A stretch of 64,000 nucleotides of DNA from Temnothorax longispinosus. Lineage: Eukaryota; Arthropoda; Insecta; Hymenoptera; Formicidae. This document shows, in pieces, positions 1-12,179 of the stretch. The translations under genes were made by a program, and so were the position numbers. The notes under the pieces are model-generated. The model made no database searches, was not told the origin of the DNA, and saw only the letters and a program-made list of their open reading frames with translations. The stretch spans positions 17,984,620 through 18,048,619 of the forward strand of contig NC_092366.1 in assembly GCF_030848805.1 (NCBI RefSeq), read 5' to 3'. How positions within the stretch are numbered: position 1 is the stretch's first letter; the number at the start of each line of letters is the position of its first letter.

Positions 1-185
1 ATCCGTTCGATATATATGCAGGAACGATCACGACGGCCATAAGTACTCGCTGATAACGCTCAACCATGTTTTCGATCATGAGCAACTACGGCCTGTCATT
101 TGCAATCCCATTTCCTACGCTTCCGCATTATCTATCTATTATGTCTTCCCGCCGCCTCTTCTTCGTCTTTCCGCCAGGTTCCTGG

Positions 186-189
<4 letters not shown>

Positions 190-251
<62 letters not shown>

Positions 252-256
252 CTCAT
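190..256. repeat. (CT)n microsatellite
   Basis: A pure CT run of about 47 bases is followed by a short interrupted CT tail. The long Ser/Leu and Arg/Glu frames that cross it are products of the repeat. Confidence 0.95.
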
Positions 257-3200
257 GTTTCGTTCCTGCCGGAAGTCGAACAACCCATACAGCGCGACGC
301 CCATTATTCATACCTATTTTTGCATCGCCACTTTCCATCTTGCAAATGACTCTCCACTTTCCGACGACGCATTCACGCCTTTCTTTCTCGGTTTCTTTCG
401 TTTCTACTCACGTTTGAAAAAAGCCTGGTTATTGTCCGATAAAAAAAAGAAGCTAGAAAAATAATCGCAATGCGGTCGTTCGAAATAATGCAACAATGTT
501 CGCGAAAAAAAGGACTTTAAAATTTAAATTAATATTTCATATTAAAATGCGTCACCCCAATATTTGCTCGGTAATTATAAAAACGTCAAAAGCTTCAATA
601 TACATAGCTATATTGTAGGAAATTTACGTGTACGTTTTATGAAACAAGATGTATTTTATTAATATCGCGCACATATACCTTAAAATCTCGAGTTGAGTAA
701 CGCGAATTGCCGAGGCGAATTCACTCGTGTGTTTTTAGGGCACGCTCTCTATATCGCACGAGAGATGGACTTTACGGTAAAATTGGTGTTTGTAGTTAGT
801 GCCGTTACCATACCATGCTGCATAATAATAATAGCGCATTTGCGTGGTTCGTATTGTGCTTTCGGACAGGTATTATTACATCTATGTTCTCTACGAGTGG
901 CCGACGTTATTACGTTACTATAACATAAAAGAGAGTCCTTGTTTCGCCCGAATTACGCGTATGACAAACGATTTGTTTTACATGTCGCGTATATTTATTT
1001 ACATGTAATTAATGCACTGCACGCGGTTGACTCGGATACTTTACATCGACCATTTGCTCTTTATTCTCCATTATTTAACTTTGGACAAATCACTACCGTG
1101 TCATGCTAAATTGTCTGAATGATAGAATATTTCTTTTTTTTTGTGTCATATACGTCACGATACATATTTTTTTCGTATGCCAGCCCTCTCGTTTGACACA
1201 ATATATTTGTAAAATGTGGCAGGGATTCTTTTTTTAATTTTACTCCGTTATAATAAATGGCCAATATGTAATGCAAAAATATATCCTATATTTCGAAGAA
1301 GAATACGTGAATAATATGTGATAATTGATGAAAAATATTTTTTTTAAATCAAGATTGGCATCACAGTTATTAACATCAATCCACTGATGCAAGTTTATAT
1401 TTTTTTTCTATGACAAATGGAACACCTTATTTGCTGCATTGTAACAAAAAAACTCCAACTTCCTCCTAAAACTCTTCCACCGATTAACTTTCCCTGACAA
1501 ATGTGGAAGATAATGTAGCGGAGAAGTATGCAGGTGTACGGGGTCAAACTTTTACGAGTAGTTTGGGACGTCAGTCATGTTTTCGTGGTCGAAACAGACC
1601 TTTTCATGCGGCGCGGAAACCACAGGGGCAGGCCGCTCTTCGCCGCGCGTCGTAAACGACTGGAAACTTTCGAATTATTGTGCACATACCGCGTATACAT
1701 GTTTCTTCGGAGCTTTCGGCAAGCTCGTCGGCGAATGCACACGTTTGTGTGCACACGGTCGTTATGCCCATACAGAGGGACGAGTACCGTCGGGAGAAGG
1801 ATTTCCACCTATCGTCGCGCGCCATCCCACATTGTCCTCGAGGACGATCGTTAAGCCGCCACTCTCTGGCCACATTAACACGTCGACTTCGGTCCTGTCA
1901 TCAACCCGCGGAGTTGATACGTCCCCGAACTTGTCCTAGCCGCGGAGAACACTCATAATCCTCAACAACGAGCGGTGGAACCGTGATTAACTCTTCATTG
2001 GTGTCTGCAGACTCGGTTTGTAGACTCGAATTACCTCGCTGTCCCTGTCTTCATCGCTCATTTTCAAATAGTAATCATGTAATGCATATACCATTAGTCA
2101 AGACTGCACGAAAATCGATAATTTTCGAAACCTCAAGCAGAGAGTAACATATCTCTATTTAAAAAGGCCTCTACTTAATCTACTTTAATCTACTTAACTT
2201 CTCTCACGCGTTAGAAAGATATTAGTAATCTGATCATTAACCATATTAACTAGCAATGAAGTTGATATCTCGCGGATTGAGAAACAATAGTGAAATTACA
2301 AAGAAAGCTCCGATTATTATACTTGTGCCGATATTATCGGACAGATTAAACAGATTTCTGCTTACATTATTGATAAATGTTATTCCCTATGTGTTTAAAT
2401 ATTAGATCACTAGTTGGTAAAATAGCTCTTTGTTATTCTTTTGACATTATTTTTCCAACTCGATCGTTATTGACGTTCAATCATAATAATTATTTTCATT
2501 AATTATTGACACATAATTAATCCATTATCTAGAGCACGTATTGTTAGTAGACGCAACAGGCACTTGTGAAAGCACTGAGTATCTCTTTCTCCCGCGATTG
2601 ATTGTAATTCCCTATTTGATTGATATAAACATGAAATGGCATTTGATCCGCTGGGGGCTCGAAAAATCGAGGTAGTTTCAATCATGCAATATATTTCCGC
2701 TGGAAAATACGCGCTTCAGTTTCGGATCAATCCGTTTCCCCGGAATATGATCGGCGTATACAAAATAATCGGTTTGCGCGACTTTAATTCATACTAATAG
2801 CAAATCCGCGTTGTAGCTCAAGCCCGTTATATCGTCGACCGTTGGTTGCGTCCGCGAGGCGTTTACCTCGCGGCGTTTACCTGTTGCCGGAAAATGCGCG
2901 CGTTTGGTTAATCGCCGCGGAAATTAGCCCGAAATATCCCGAAGCAACAGCTGCTGGGAATGAGGCATAAAGGTGCGATTATTCGTTGCTGTGACCAACA
3001 GCCGCGTAGTTATGATTCCGGGGGCTAGCGTCTTCGCCAAGTTCGCGATTACTCCGAAACCAAGGAACCGAGGAAATGCGAGAAGGAATACGGGGAGGGT
3101 AGGATGATGTAGCCCTTTTGATCGCGGTCGGTATACCGAGCCTTTAATTTCGAATGCGAATGGAAGGGGACAACACGGAAACTTCCTCTCTCTCTCTCCC

Positions 3201-6200
3201 TCTCTTCTCTCTGTTACTCTACCTTTCGCCATCCACTCGACCGCCTCTACCCATTTACACGCCTAATACGATGGCTGGTAATTAACTCACGAATTACGAG
3301 ACCGTGACGCTGGAACTTCCGCGGTTCCAAGTCGACTCCAAGGGCCGCCGGTTTATAACTACGAGGAAAGGAGGAAGATAGTAAAGGAGGGATGAGGAAC
3401 ACTTTAAAGTCCACAGGTGCATGCGTTTCGGACAAATGGTATATAGAAGGGAGATGTTGATATCGATAAGCGATCCGAAAGTGAATTGTCGATTATACGC
3501 GCGCCGGAGAAATTAGTTGTACCATTCCAAGACGTTTAGAGTCTTTTGTTACAAATTGCACCATATGGCGCAGATGTACCCGAGAGGGGTGCTACAAACT
3601 TTGACAATGCTGGAACGCGTTCCTTCGTCTCATCTCGCTGGAATTCGCGTGAAGATGACGACGAAAATGAAACGCTAAATCGATTCCGTGTCGAATTTCC
3701 TTCCGTACGCACGAAGAAAATGACACATGATTGGCAACGCGTCCCTTTCAACGCGGTTGCCACCGAAAATCCGATGATGCGTGATAACCGCGAATAGCAG
3801 ATATTAAACCACTCTTCCTTCGTATTACAACCACTATGAGAAATTTCTTCTCATGCGGGATATCGCCCTCTTTCCAAAATTTCACGACAGGGCGTTATCT
3901 CGGAAAACTATTCTCGAAGAGAAATACTTTGGAGTCAGTCAAGCTGAAGGGTAAATCAAGTGTTTTTTTTTATGCTCATATCAACCATTTATGAGAATCT
4001 CGTGTCTGAATCGAGAGCAGCACCTGCCGCGCAATTAAACTTTTTTTTTTTTTTTTATCAGAATACTTTACCAGGACCTTGTCTTTATGCGAAATGGGAA
4101 GTGGTGACCGAAACAATTGAAAATTCTTGAGCCTTCAACGAAGTCGGTCGCAAAAGGGTTGTAACAATTAATTATGTTATTATGTAGGTTGCAGCAGTAG
4201 ATTAATATCGATTTCTTTTCAATTTTTGTGCAGTTTGCGCGCACGGCGTATTTTCGCGTACAATTACGATTTAAAGAGGACCAACGAGGGTAATGCCGGT
4301 TGCAGTGACGGTGCAGGTGCAGGCAATGGATGGCGAAGGGGGTGGTGCGAGACAGGGGTGAAGAAGCTAGTCGTAACAAACAAGGCATAGAGACAAGAGC
4401 ATTGTCCCTCGGCTATATGCAACTAACCCACGGTATAATGTACTCCTTCCCTCTGGGTGTCGCGTGACAGCGGGAAGGGGGTATACCTACCACCTTGCAC
4501 TCTCGCAACCATGCTACAGATCCAGGCGCCGTTACCTTCTATTATACCGTTCCTATACCGGGTAGCGTCGCTGCGAAACAACCGACTAAATGAAGACACA
4601 TTGCTTTCATTATGAGCTACCTAGTATACGACTCCACCACCGCAGCCACCACCGCGGCTGACATCGCAGCCGACCCTTCCCGTCCCCTCAGACCTACGAT
4701 TATCTTTAGGAATGAGCTAGCCAGCAGATACACAAACTCCTCTTGTTAGGATAGTATCCCGCAGGGTGTTCCAGAACCGTCGCATAAATCTTCAACGACA
4801 GACCCTTGATTTGACGACGAAAATTCGAACACCCAAGTGGTTGCGATAACGCTCGCGCGACAGGCGAACAACTTCAGTCAATTGATGAGTCAAATCAAGT
4901 CGCAAAATTTACAATATAATTAGTATTTAACGACACTTATACGTGATAAAAGCTCAAATAATTAATTAGCATCAAGATAAGTATCAAGCAGTGAAATTCA
5001 CGTGATACACATACACATACAACATCTCCATCGTGAAACAATTTTCATTGCAAAATTGCTGGAATCGCCTGGACGCTACACATAATGTTTCAGATTCCTT
5101 GTGTTCTCTTGCATCTACAGATAACGGAATAATGCGAGCATTGGTAGAGCCTAACCCGAGACAGTGTATATATAATGACTAAAAAAAGTACACGCAAAAA
5201 GTACATCGAAACCACGACAAAATCGCGAACTGTCAGGAACAACGGACGCCTTCGTAGACCTCGCTTCCCCATCTCTCGCGGGACGCGATTTCTTGCTTTC
5301 GTCGTTATCGGCAACCACCCCCTGTTGGCTCGCGTCCGCGGGCGCAGCAGTGATTCGTCAAGTATAAACACGCGGGGCGTCCGTTGTCCGCGTCCCGCGA
5401 GAAAGCAATTTATTAAGACACAAAAACGGGTCTTTAAGAACGGCGGCAGCGTAGAGGGCAACACGAAGAAGGGGGGGGATACTGGAACGTCGCGTCGCCA
5501 CCAAAAGACATTTGTCTTATTCAAATGGCAACGAGTGGAAGAAGTTGAGGAAGAAACGCGGAATACGAGCGGGCGCTTGAAGGAGATTGTAGGTAGAATG
5601 TGAAACATCGTAACGCCCGCATCCTCTCGCTGCTCATCCCCCGTCCATCCCCCTTTCGTTCCCTCGCGCAATACCCTCCGAGCCTCCAGGTACCACCGTC
5701 TCACCCTTCCCTGCCCCTCTGTCGTCGTCTCGTCGTCCTCTCGGCATACTCGTCGCTTACAAGCTCACCGCTGGGACCGACTCTGCAGTTTCCACTGTTT
5801 TTCACGTAATTAGAAGCCGGATAATTTATTTAACAACGCTCGGCGCGCGGTCGTGGAACTTTTATTGTTTCGTGACTCCCGGCGGGTCCGACGGACGGGG
5901 GTCGAGGACGCAAGAAAACTAGATTGCGACGTGGATGCCATCGTGCCGCTCGACGGTGTTTCGCGTGCACACCCGTCCTCGGGGGCGGCGGGGACGCTGC
6001 TGATTCGTAGTCAACCTGGAAATGATTACGAGGGATACAGCAAGTTGGATTACGATCGCGTAAAATGTAGCATGGGTATAATGCGTGTAATTTTTTCCTC
6101 TTTCCTTTAGAGAGGTGGTCACTAGCTGTTAAATCAACCAGTTTCGTCTCATAACAGTCCTTTACATATCTCAAAGCCGAAACGTTTCGCTCTGTGACAG

Positions 6201-6219
6201 CTTTTTTTTTTAACTTCAG
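257..6219. other. Non-coding stretch
   Basis: AT-rich sequence is interrupted by GC-rich patches at 1530-1960, 2860-3700 and 5200-6100. The longest frames (up to 204 codons at 5090-5704, minus) coincide with strand-biased purine runs and are matched by long frames on the other strand. No exon of the Sidestep-like gene was recognised, although its downstream exons would lie in this direction. A TA-rich Ala/Thr ORF of 45 codons starts at ATG 4612; nothing supports it. Confidence 0.5.
4041..4056. repeat. T16 homopolymer
   Basis: Sixteen T in a row. No target-site duplication or retroelement body was recognised beside it. Confidence 0.9.
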
Positions 6220-6450
6220 CAGCAAGACATGTGTTGCGCGACATTGTTCGTCAACGCGACCTACGGATTAGAGTCCCCGCCGAAGATAACCGCCAATGTT
6301 TCACTTTTTGCACCTCTGTGCGGCCGTATCCGGGCCATAAAGCGCGCGTGTCCATGTGCCGATCCGAACAGTGGGCTTAACGTTGACAACGTCGCGTCGT
6401 TACGCTCTTCTCAACCCGAGTGTTTCAGCGCGCTCGTTAACCGAGCGTGA
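6220..6450 (+). CDS. Possible terminal exon, cysteine-containing, unknown product
   Basis: Seen: GCTTTTTTTTTTAACTTCAG is an excellent polypyrimidine/AG acceptor, and the adjoining frame is open for 76 codons to TGA. It begins QQDMCCATLFVNATYG, has LFAPLCGRI in the middle and RACPCADPN after it, with six cysteines and two N-glycosylation-type sequons (NAT, NVS). A TAA lies in frame just before the acceptor, so a coding use would require splicing. The upstream exon was not found. The segment is GC-rich, so an accidental opening is possible. Confidence 0.22.
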   Translation, partial: QQDMCCATLFVNATYGLESPPKITANVSLFAPLCGRIRAIKRACPCADPNSGLNVDNVASLRSSQPECFSALVNRA

Positions 6451-8760
6451 AAATACACGACGTCGGTCCGGCGGTGACGAGGCAACTCTCGCGCCGCCGG
6501 CCCGAGCCCGCAATTTTTATTGTTTTTTTTCCTTTCTCTTTTTTTCTCTCTTTTTTTCCCCGCGACGAAGTTCCGATTTCCCGGCTAGAGGGTCGGCCTT
6601 TATAAATATGCATGTCAACGTAACGCAGGCGGATACGACGGCGTCGTCAGGCCGGTCGGCCCGGTCATTAGGCCTGCGTGGCATCGGCCGGAAGTGCGGA
6701 CTAGGATGCGAACGTCGGTAATAATAATTTATCACGCGGATTATCCCCGAAGACGTACACGCGCGAATATCGTTTATTCTCGCGGTCCTGGAATCCCAAG
6801 CGCATCCGAGATGACCGCGACACGTCGCAATTCTTGGTCCCGCGATTCCATTCCTCCGGATACGTTTTTCTTTGCGTTCTCTCTCCTTTCTCCCTCCAAG
6901 TTCACCCAGTTTCGGTCTGGATTACGTTACGCTTCCACATGTATAAGCATAAGCGTAACGACCCCGTTGTTCCAATGTCATAACTCCATTATGCCAAATG
7001 ACCGCGGCGTTTTATCTCGCGAGCGGCGATTACATATTTCGCCTCTGTGTAAATCGAGCGGACGGCGAAAGGGGGGAGAGAGAGGGGACGTCGAGTATAA
7101 CTATAACCGTGACTTTTGCCGTTTGCGAAAACCGTAATTGCGCTCGGCCGGTGCTACGCGATAGCGCGACCTCCGCCGTCCCGTAATTATCCGGAAAGCA
7201 AACAGGCGAGCGGCAGATATGCCGTACTACGCTCTAACTTCGTTCCAGCCGTTCTTGCGCTACACTTTTTGCGCGGACTTTGCTTTGATCACTTACGTAC
7301 GTTCTCTCCAATTTGTGGTACTTTTTCCGAGTGTCCATGAGAGAAGGGTTCCCTTCTCTCTCCAACCCAACCCCCTCGATGCGCGTGATGCACGTCACGT
7401 CATCGTCGCAAAGCTGAAACGAATAATCGCGTTACGTGCCACGTCCGGCGGTATCAATGTAATGCGAAGCGTCGTAAAATTACCGCCCGCCACCTTCGTG
7501 AATCGACGATATTTCACGAGGGATTCTTCTGCCGGAGATTTTTTAACCATTACGCGCGGAGCATTTTATCAAAGGCCTTCAATGGTAAATTCAATCAAAA
7601 TCCGTCGAACCGAAGCGACGGCTTCCGTGCGTGTACAGACGGCTAGACGGACAGACTGGCAGTTCGTAGACGGACAAGCATGGCCGAGCTAATAGCAGTT
7701 ACGAGAGTAGCCCGGGCCCCGTGCAGCGTAACTGAAAAAACGTGATGAGACTACCAAATGACGTTAGAGGAGGAGTTAGACTCCCGGAGTTACATTTGGA
7801 AATATCGACAGGGCAGTTTCGCCGAGAGTTTCGAGAGTCCGAGAGTTTGAGAGTTTAATTAAACGATTTTTGTCAGCGATGGCACAACAGATGTATCGAA
7901 AAAAAAAGAGACGTATATCGCCACCGTAATATGCCACTGTCTTATTCATTATTTCTATTTACAGATTATTATTTTCATTTCATTACTTTATGTCAGAGTC
8001 TTGGTTATACTTTATAAAACTTTACTTTCTGTTTTTAACGTTACACAAATAAATATGCTCTCTTTTAGCACGTTTAATTAAGACAACTAAAACGTAAACA
8101 GAAATTAAAAGTTCTTTAAGTCTTTTTGCGTCTAGTTTCGTAGAGCGTCTTTTATTTCCTTTAACTTGAAGCAGTCAAAGAAGATTTTAATTTAAAAAAT
8201 ATAGATGTATTACAAATTGATTTAAAATTAATTTGAGAACTTTTTCTCGTATTTCCACGATATTTAAGTCCAGAGTGATTTAAGGTTCGATTTTGCAATT
8301 ACGTTCAACTACACTTCGGTCCTACATCGGAAGAAGCAAACATTGCTCGGTGTGGTCGATCAATACGCTTAAAGACTTAAGACTTATATTTTGCATTGTC
8401 TGGGTGGACTTTACCCAAAGTCGGCGTCTGACTCAATCCGTTATAGCATCACTGTGTTTGCCTGAAATTCGGTTCTACTACTGCCAAAATCTTTACTAAA
8501 ACATACACACGTACGTGACCAAAATGTACTAGACAAACATACGTTTGTAAAAAGATGAGAAAAATCGCGCAAAAATAACAATGTAGCGTGACATTATTTT
8601 TTTAGAACTTTTTAGATTAGTGAGTATTTTTTAAATAATATAACATTGCATGTTGAAAAGGTCAGCCGTTTAACGAAATATAGATGATATGACAAATGAC
8701 TGTTTCCTCCCTATTTATATATAAAAATATCGATCAATACTGTAAAATAATTCAATTTTT
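6451..8760. other. Non-coding stretch, GC-rich then AT-rich
   Basis: A GC-rich part to about 7700 has many overlapping short frames and a TATAAATA at 6600-6607 with no supported gene after it. At 7822-7860 a GAGAGTTT word recurs four times. From 7860 the sequence is AT-rich, and nothing was seen there. Confidence 0.5.
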
Positions 8761-9237
8761 TTATCCATTTTCAAAAAACTCTAGTATAAGTATATAAGCT
8801 CTTGTACTGAAATAGATCAGCTGCTGAACAGTTTCGACTTTAAATATGAATCTATAATAGAATAAAAATAAAAAGAAGAAATTACGATAATGACGGTTAC
8901 TAATGTAATCTTTGTTTATGGAGTAAATATAACTGAAATATAATAAAACCACTAGACATCTCGAGAAACGCGCAGCGAATAGAAATGTCAATATTTCCTT
9001 GAGTATCTTGCTTGAGTATGATACATTAACCATAATATAATGAACTTGTAACGTCAGTGCTAGCTTTCCGTTCGTTTCATTATGAATTTCCTCTTTTCGA
9101 GAGCACACAATAGGCATTATGTATGCGGCACTCCCGTCAATTGATTTCCACGTTATAAAGTTTCGAAATTTTAATTCGATCGCAAACTTCCGCACGAGGA
9201 CGTGTAAGATGTTAAATAAAATAACAGACATCTCCAT
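8761..9237 (-). CDS. Hypothetical membrane-type protein, 158 codons, in AT-rich DNA
   Basis: Seen: on the minus strand the frame runs from ATG at 9237 to TAA at 8761; it is open for 14 more codons upstream without another ATG. The surrounding sequence is AT-rich, where stop codons are frequent, so an opening this long is less expected than in the GC-rich patches. Residues about 82-106 (LTFLFAARFSRCLVVLLYFS core) and 119-132 (FFFLFLFYYRF) are strongly hydrophobic and could be membrane helices. There is an NET sequon near residue 53. No family is recognised: it is not clearly an odorant or gustatory receptor. It could be a fragment of a larger spliced or decayed gene. Confidence 0.28.
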   Translation of the reverse strand: MEMSVILFNILHVLVRKFAIELKFRNFITWKSIDGSAAYIMPIVCSRKEEIHNETNGKLALTLQVHYIMVNVSYSSKILKEILTFLFAARFSRCLVVLLYFSYIYSINKDYISNRHYRNFFFLFLFYYRFIFKVETVQQLIYFSTRAYILILEFFENG

Positions 9238-10822
9238 TTTGCAACACGCTCGAATGTAGCAACCGTAGTTCTTATGCAATATTTATGCATCGCGGAAGAA
9301 TTGTTACGTCTTTCGTTTGCAACGTCAATCCCTCTGTCTAGAAGCGGCCGCCTTTGTTTCTATTTTCGAACATTCAGGTGTATACGATCGCACGTGTAAC
9401 GGCTAAGGAACGAGATCGACGATAATTACCAGTAAAATAGTAATGCAAATGCGCGATAGATTAGCATGTTGGCGTACGCCGGCTGGGCGAGATCTGACGC
9501 TTCTTCCCCGTTTGCACGATACGGTATAATGGCTTTCCGATATTTATAACAGACGCTCGGAAGAAAGCTATAGCCTTAGACATCTCTATTTTTAATCGCA
9601 ATGGATTACCAATTCGCGTTTGTGTAAATATAAAAGATATCATCTTAAAAAACAAAAAATTGAGTGTCTTTTACATCTAAACTTTAAAATTCTTTAATGT
9701 TAGTGCAGTATTAAAAATGTCTATGATAAATTTTTCCGCAAATCAACTCAAGAGAGTTTGGAAGGAATATAAAGTGAAGAAATCTGTATATAGACGTTTT
9801 ATTTCGATGAATAGTAATCTCGAAATTAAAAATGTATTTTGATCCATCTGACAGCGGCACGATTGTTAAATGTAATGTTATAGCCCCACGTCAACCCCGC
9901 GCGACACTTCTAAAGCAGGCAAGTTGATATCATCTGTGATTACGAGATACATAACGAAACGCGTCTCGTAATAACGCAAAATGCAACGATCGCCACACGT
10001 CCGTACACGAATGTAGCGCGCATGTAGGAGATTTGACGTTAATGAAAACGCTCGCGTACGCCAATTCAACTTCAAATTGAATTCGTTTATGACATTTCGT
10101 GACTTCACAGAGAGAACGGCACGACAAAATACAACAAAGAGCTGGCTGACTACAGCGAAATAGCCGTTGTGAAATGAGGTTGCAATATCATAAATTGGGA
10201 TACAACACATGTTTGCGCTAAGTGTACCGCAGAAATAAGATATTTACGGAGTTGCAAGATAATTTGTTCAACCGGCAAATCAAGCCGGTTTCGGAGAATC
10301 GATAAGCACTCCATTTTTATTCATACCGTTATATTGATTTCGCGACCAGAAGTTGAAAATTCGAAATTATATCTTGCAAATAACGAAAATATTTTAATCG
10401 GATAGAGTAAAGTATTCATATAAAAGATCAAAGTTTCCAGAGACTCCATGGCTCTCGTGGTTCCCAGGCATTTTAATAACGTTGAAATATATATTGACTT
10501 CGCCAAAGCGGCGTTATAACAAGGTGCTTAAAAGTTTGCGGGTTGCAAAACAGAATTGCGCGGTCGCGTAATGTAAATATAACGCGTAATGTGGTCGGCC
10601 CATGTTAAGCCAACTTTATGGCGAACGAATTTCAAGCCTTTCGACATCATTAAAAGGTGGCCGAGGAGAGAGGACGGAATGATTAAACGACATAATTTGA
10701 ACGTTAGCGCAATAGCAACGTCACGTCGTAATTTATTGCATCTAATATTCATTACACGATCGCGCGCGCGTGCAATGTATCTTTAATTGATAACAATTTA
10801 CTTTAAGCGTCTCACGTGCAAT

Positions 10823-10843
10823 GCTCAACGCCCTGCGTTGAGC
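10823..10843. other. Perfect 9-bp hairpin
   Basis: GCTCAACGC and GCGTTGAGC are exact inverted repeats around a CCT loop. No terminator or known RNA fold is implied. Confidence 0.6.
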
Positions 10844-11125
10844 TCGTCAAATAATATAGAAGCGATATCGAGATTTTGAAGATTAATGTTTATGCTCGCG
10901 GACCGGTGCACAGTTGTATCGACTTTCCGTTAATATCGTTTTAATTAAACTTATCTGGCAGTCCTTATCGGAGTATCGATTTGTCGGCATGTCTGAAGTA
11001 AAGTGACTGGCAAATTACGTATCCATGAATAAAGCCGATAATAGCTAATACAGAGCAATTTTCGAGACTGAAATACATTAACCGAGGCAGGAAGATATTA
11101 CCCGTTGACACGCTCGTTTGCTATT

Positions 11126-11169
11126 CTAGTTAACATCTAGTTAAAATCTAGTTAAAATCTAGCTGAAAT
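11126..11169. repeat. Four tandem copies of an 11-bp unit
   Basis: Units CTAGTTAACAT, CTAGTTAAAAT (twice) and CTAGCTGAAAT follow one another without gaps. The second and third are identical. Confidence 0.85.
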
Positions 11170-11656
11170 TTTACTCTCTCGCGCGTTTTCCCCAATCCTC
11201 TCGTCGATCGACGAATAAGTAAGAAATACTTATCAAAGTTTTTTTACACTCCATACCTGCGTTTAACGTAGAAATGTTATTCTGATTTTTATTTTTCAAA
11301 CGTGCGAGTCGCGGTTGACGTCAACGGAAGATTAGCGTAAAATTTACCGCGGTATTTACGTTCGGTTAAATGCGCGACGAATATAACGATCGACGTCTCT
11401 TTCCACAAAGCGCGCGAACTTCTTTCCTTCGGACGTGATCGATACGACATACGAAGACGTACAATGTCATCGTCCGGATATATATTTATCGACTTGCGTC
11501 AATTTTACAATCTAACGTGATTTACGAGGCGGATTCTCGTGACGTTTTCAATGCCGGCGAAAGCTGTTAGACAGAAAATCGGTTACGTGACGAATAACGT
11601 ACATACACCGCGACCGTGAAAAATGACCGGCGTTTGACAAAGCGGCTTCCGCTTAA

Positions 11657-11675
11657 ATCGCGCCATCGGCGCGAT
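11657..11675. other. Perfect 8-bp hairpin
   Basis: ATCGCGCC and GGCGCGAT are exact inverted repeats around ATC. Confidence 0.5.
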
Positions 11676-12153
11676 ACACCATTATCTCGCGGAACGTCTT
11701 GGCGCCCTTCCGCCTTCCGCCCTGCCTTCTATACGGCTCTCTCCTGTCGCCCTTTCTCGCGCGTCTAGCTCTTTCCCTTTTACGAGTTCCGCAGCATGCG
11801 ACTCCATTATCTCTCGACTGCGCTATAGCGAAGCAATTCCGCGAGAGACGACATACTCTCGAGGCAAGTGGCTCGATAGAATTCATTAAGAGCATCAGCA
11901 CAGCCGCAGCGACCGTAGACGGATATGAACGGTTTACGATTGTCGCTGGAATTAACGGCGGGAGGTACATCGATGTTTACTTACGCTTTATGCGCATTGT
12001 AATTCCCACTGACTGCCCCGAGCGCGTTTTCCATTAGTTGATAGCGACGTTCGCATTACCGTAATGAAAAGAGCACGGGATCTCCCCGGCACCTCGAGGC
12101 GCGATTAATTTGATTAAGATCGCGGCGGCTTCTTTCAATCGCCTGTAAATTGA

Positions 12154-12179
12154 TAAGCGGCCGCGAGGACGGCCGCTTA
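12154..12179. other. Perfect 10-bp GC-rich hairpin
   Basis: TAAGCGGCCG and CGGCCGCTTA are exact inverted repeats around a six-base loop, within a GC-rich patch. Confidence 0.55.

Noticed and set aside
5090..5704. 204-codon minus-strand frame
   Set aside because: It lies in a purine-biased patch with a 142-codon frame open on the other strand. The first codon is not ATG and no domain is visible.
6998..7186. Frame with GDYIFRL and TSSITITVTF resembling a PKD-type beta domain
   Set aside because: The two parts are separated by a purine-repeat-encoded Gly-Glu-Arg stretch, and other frames are open. Probably coincidence.
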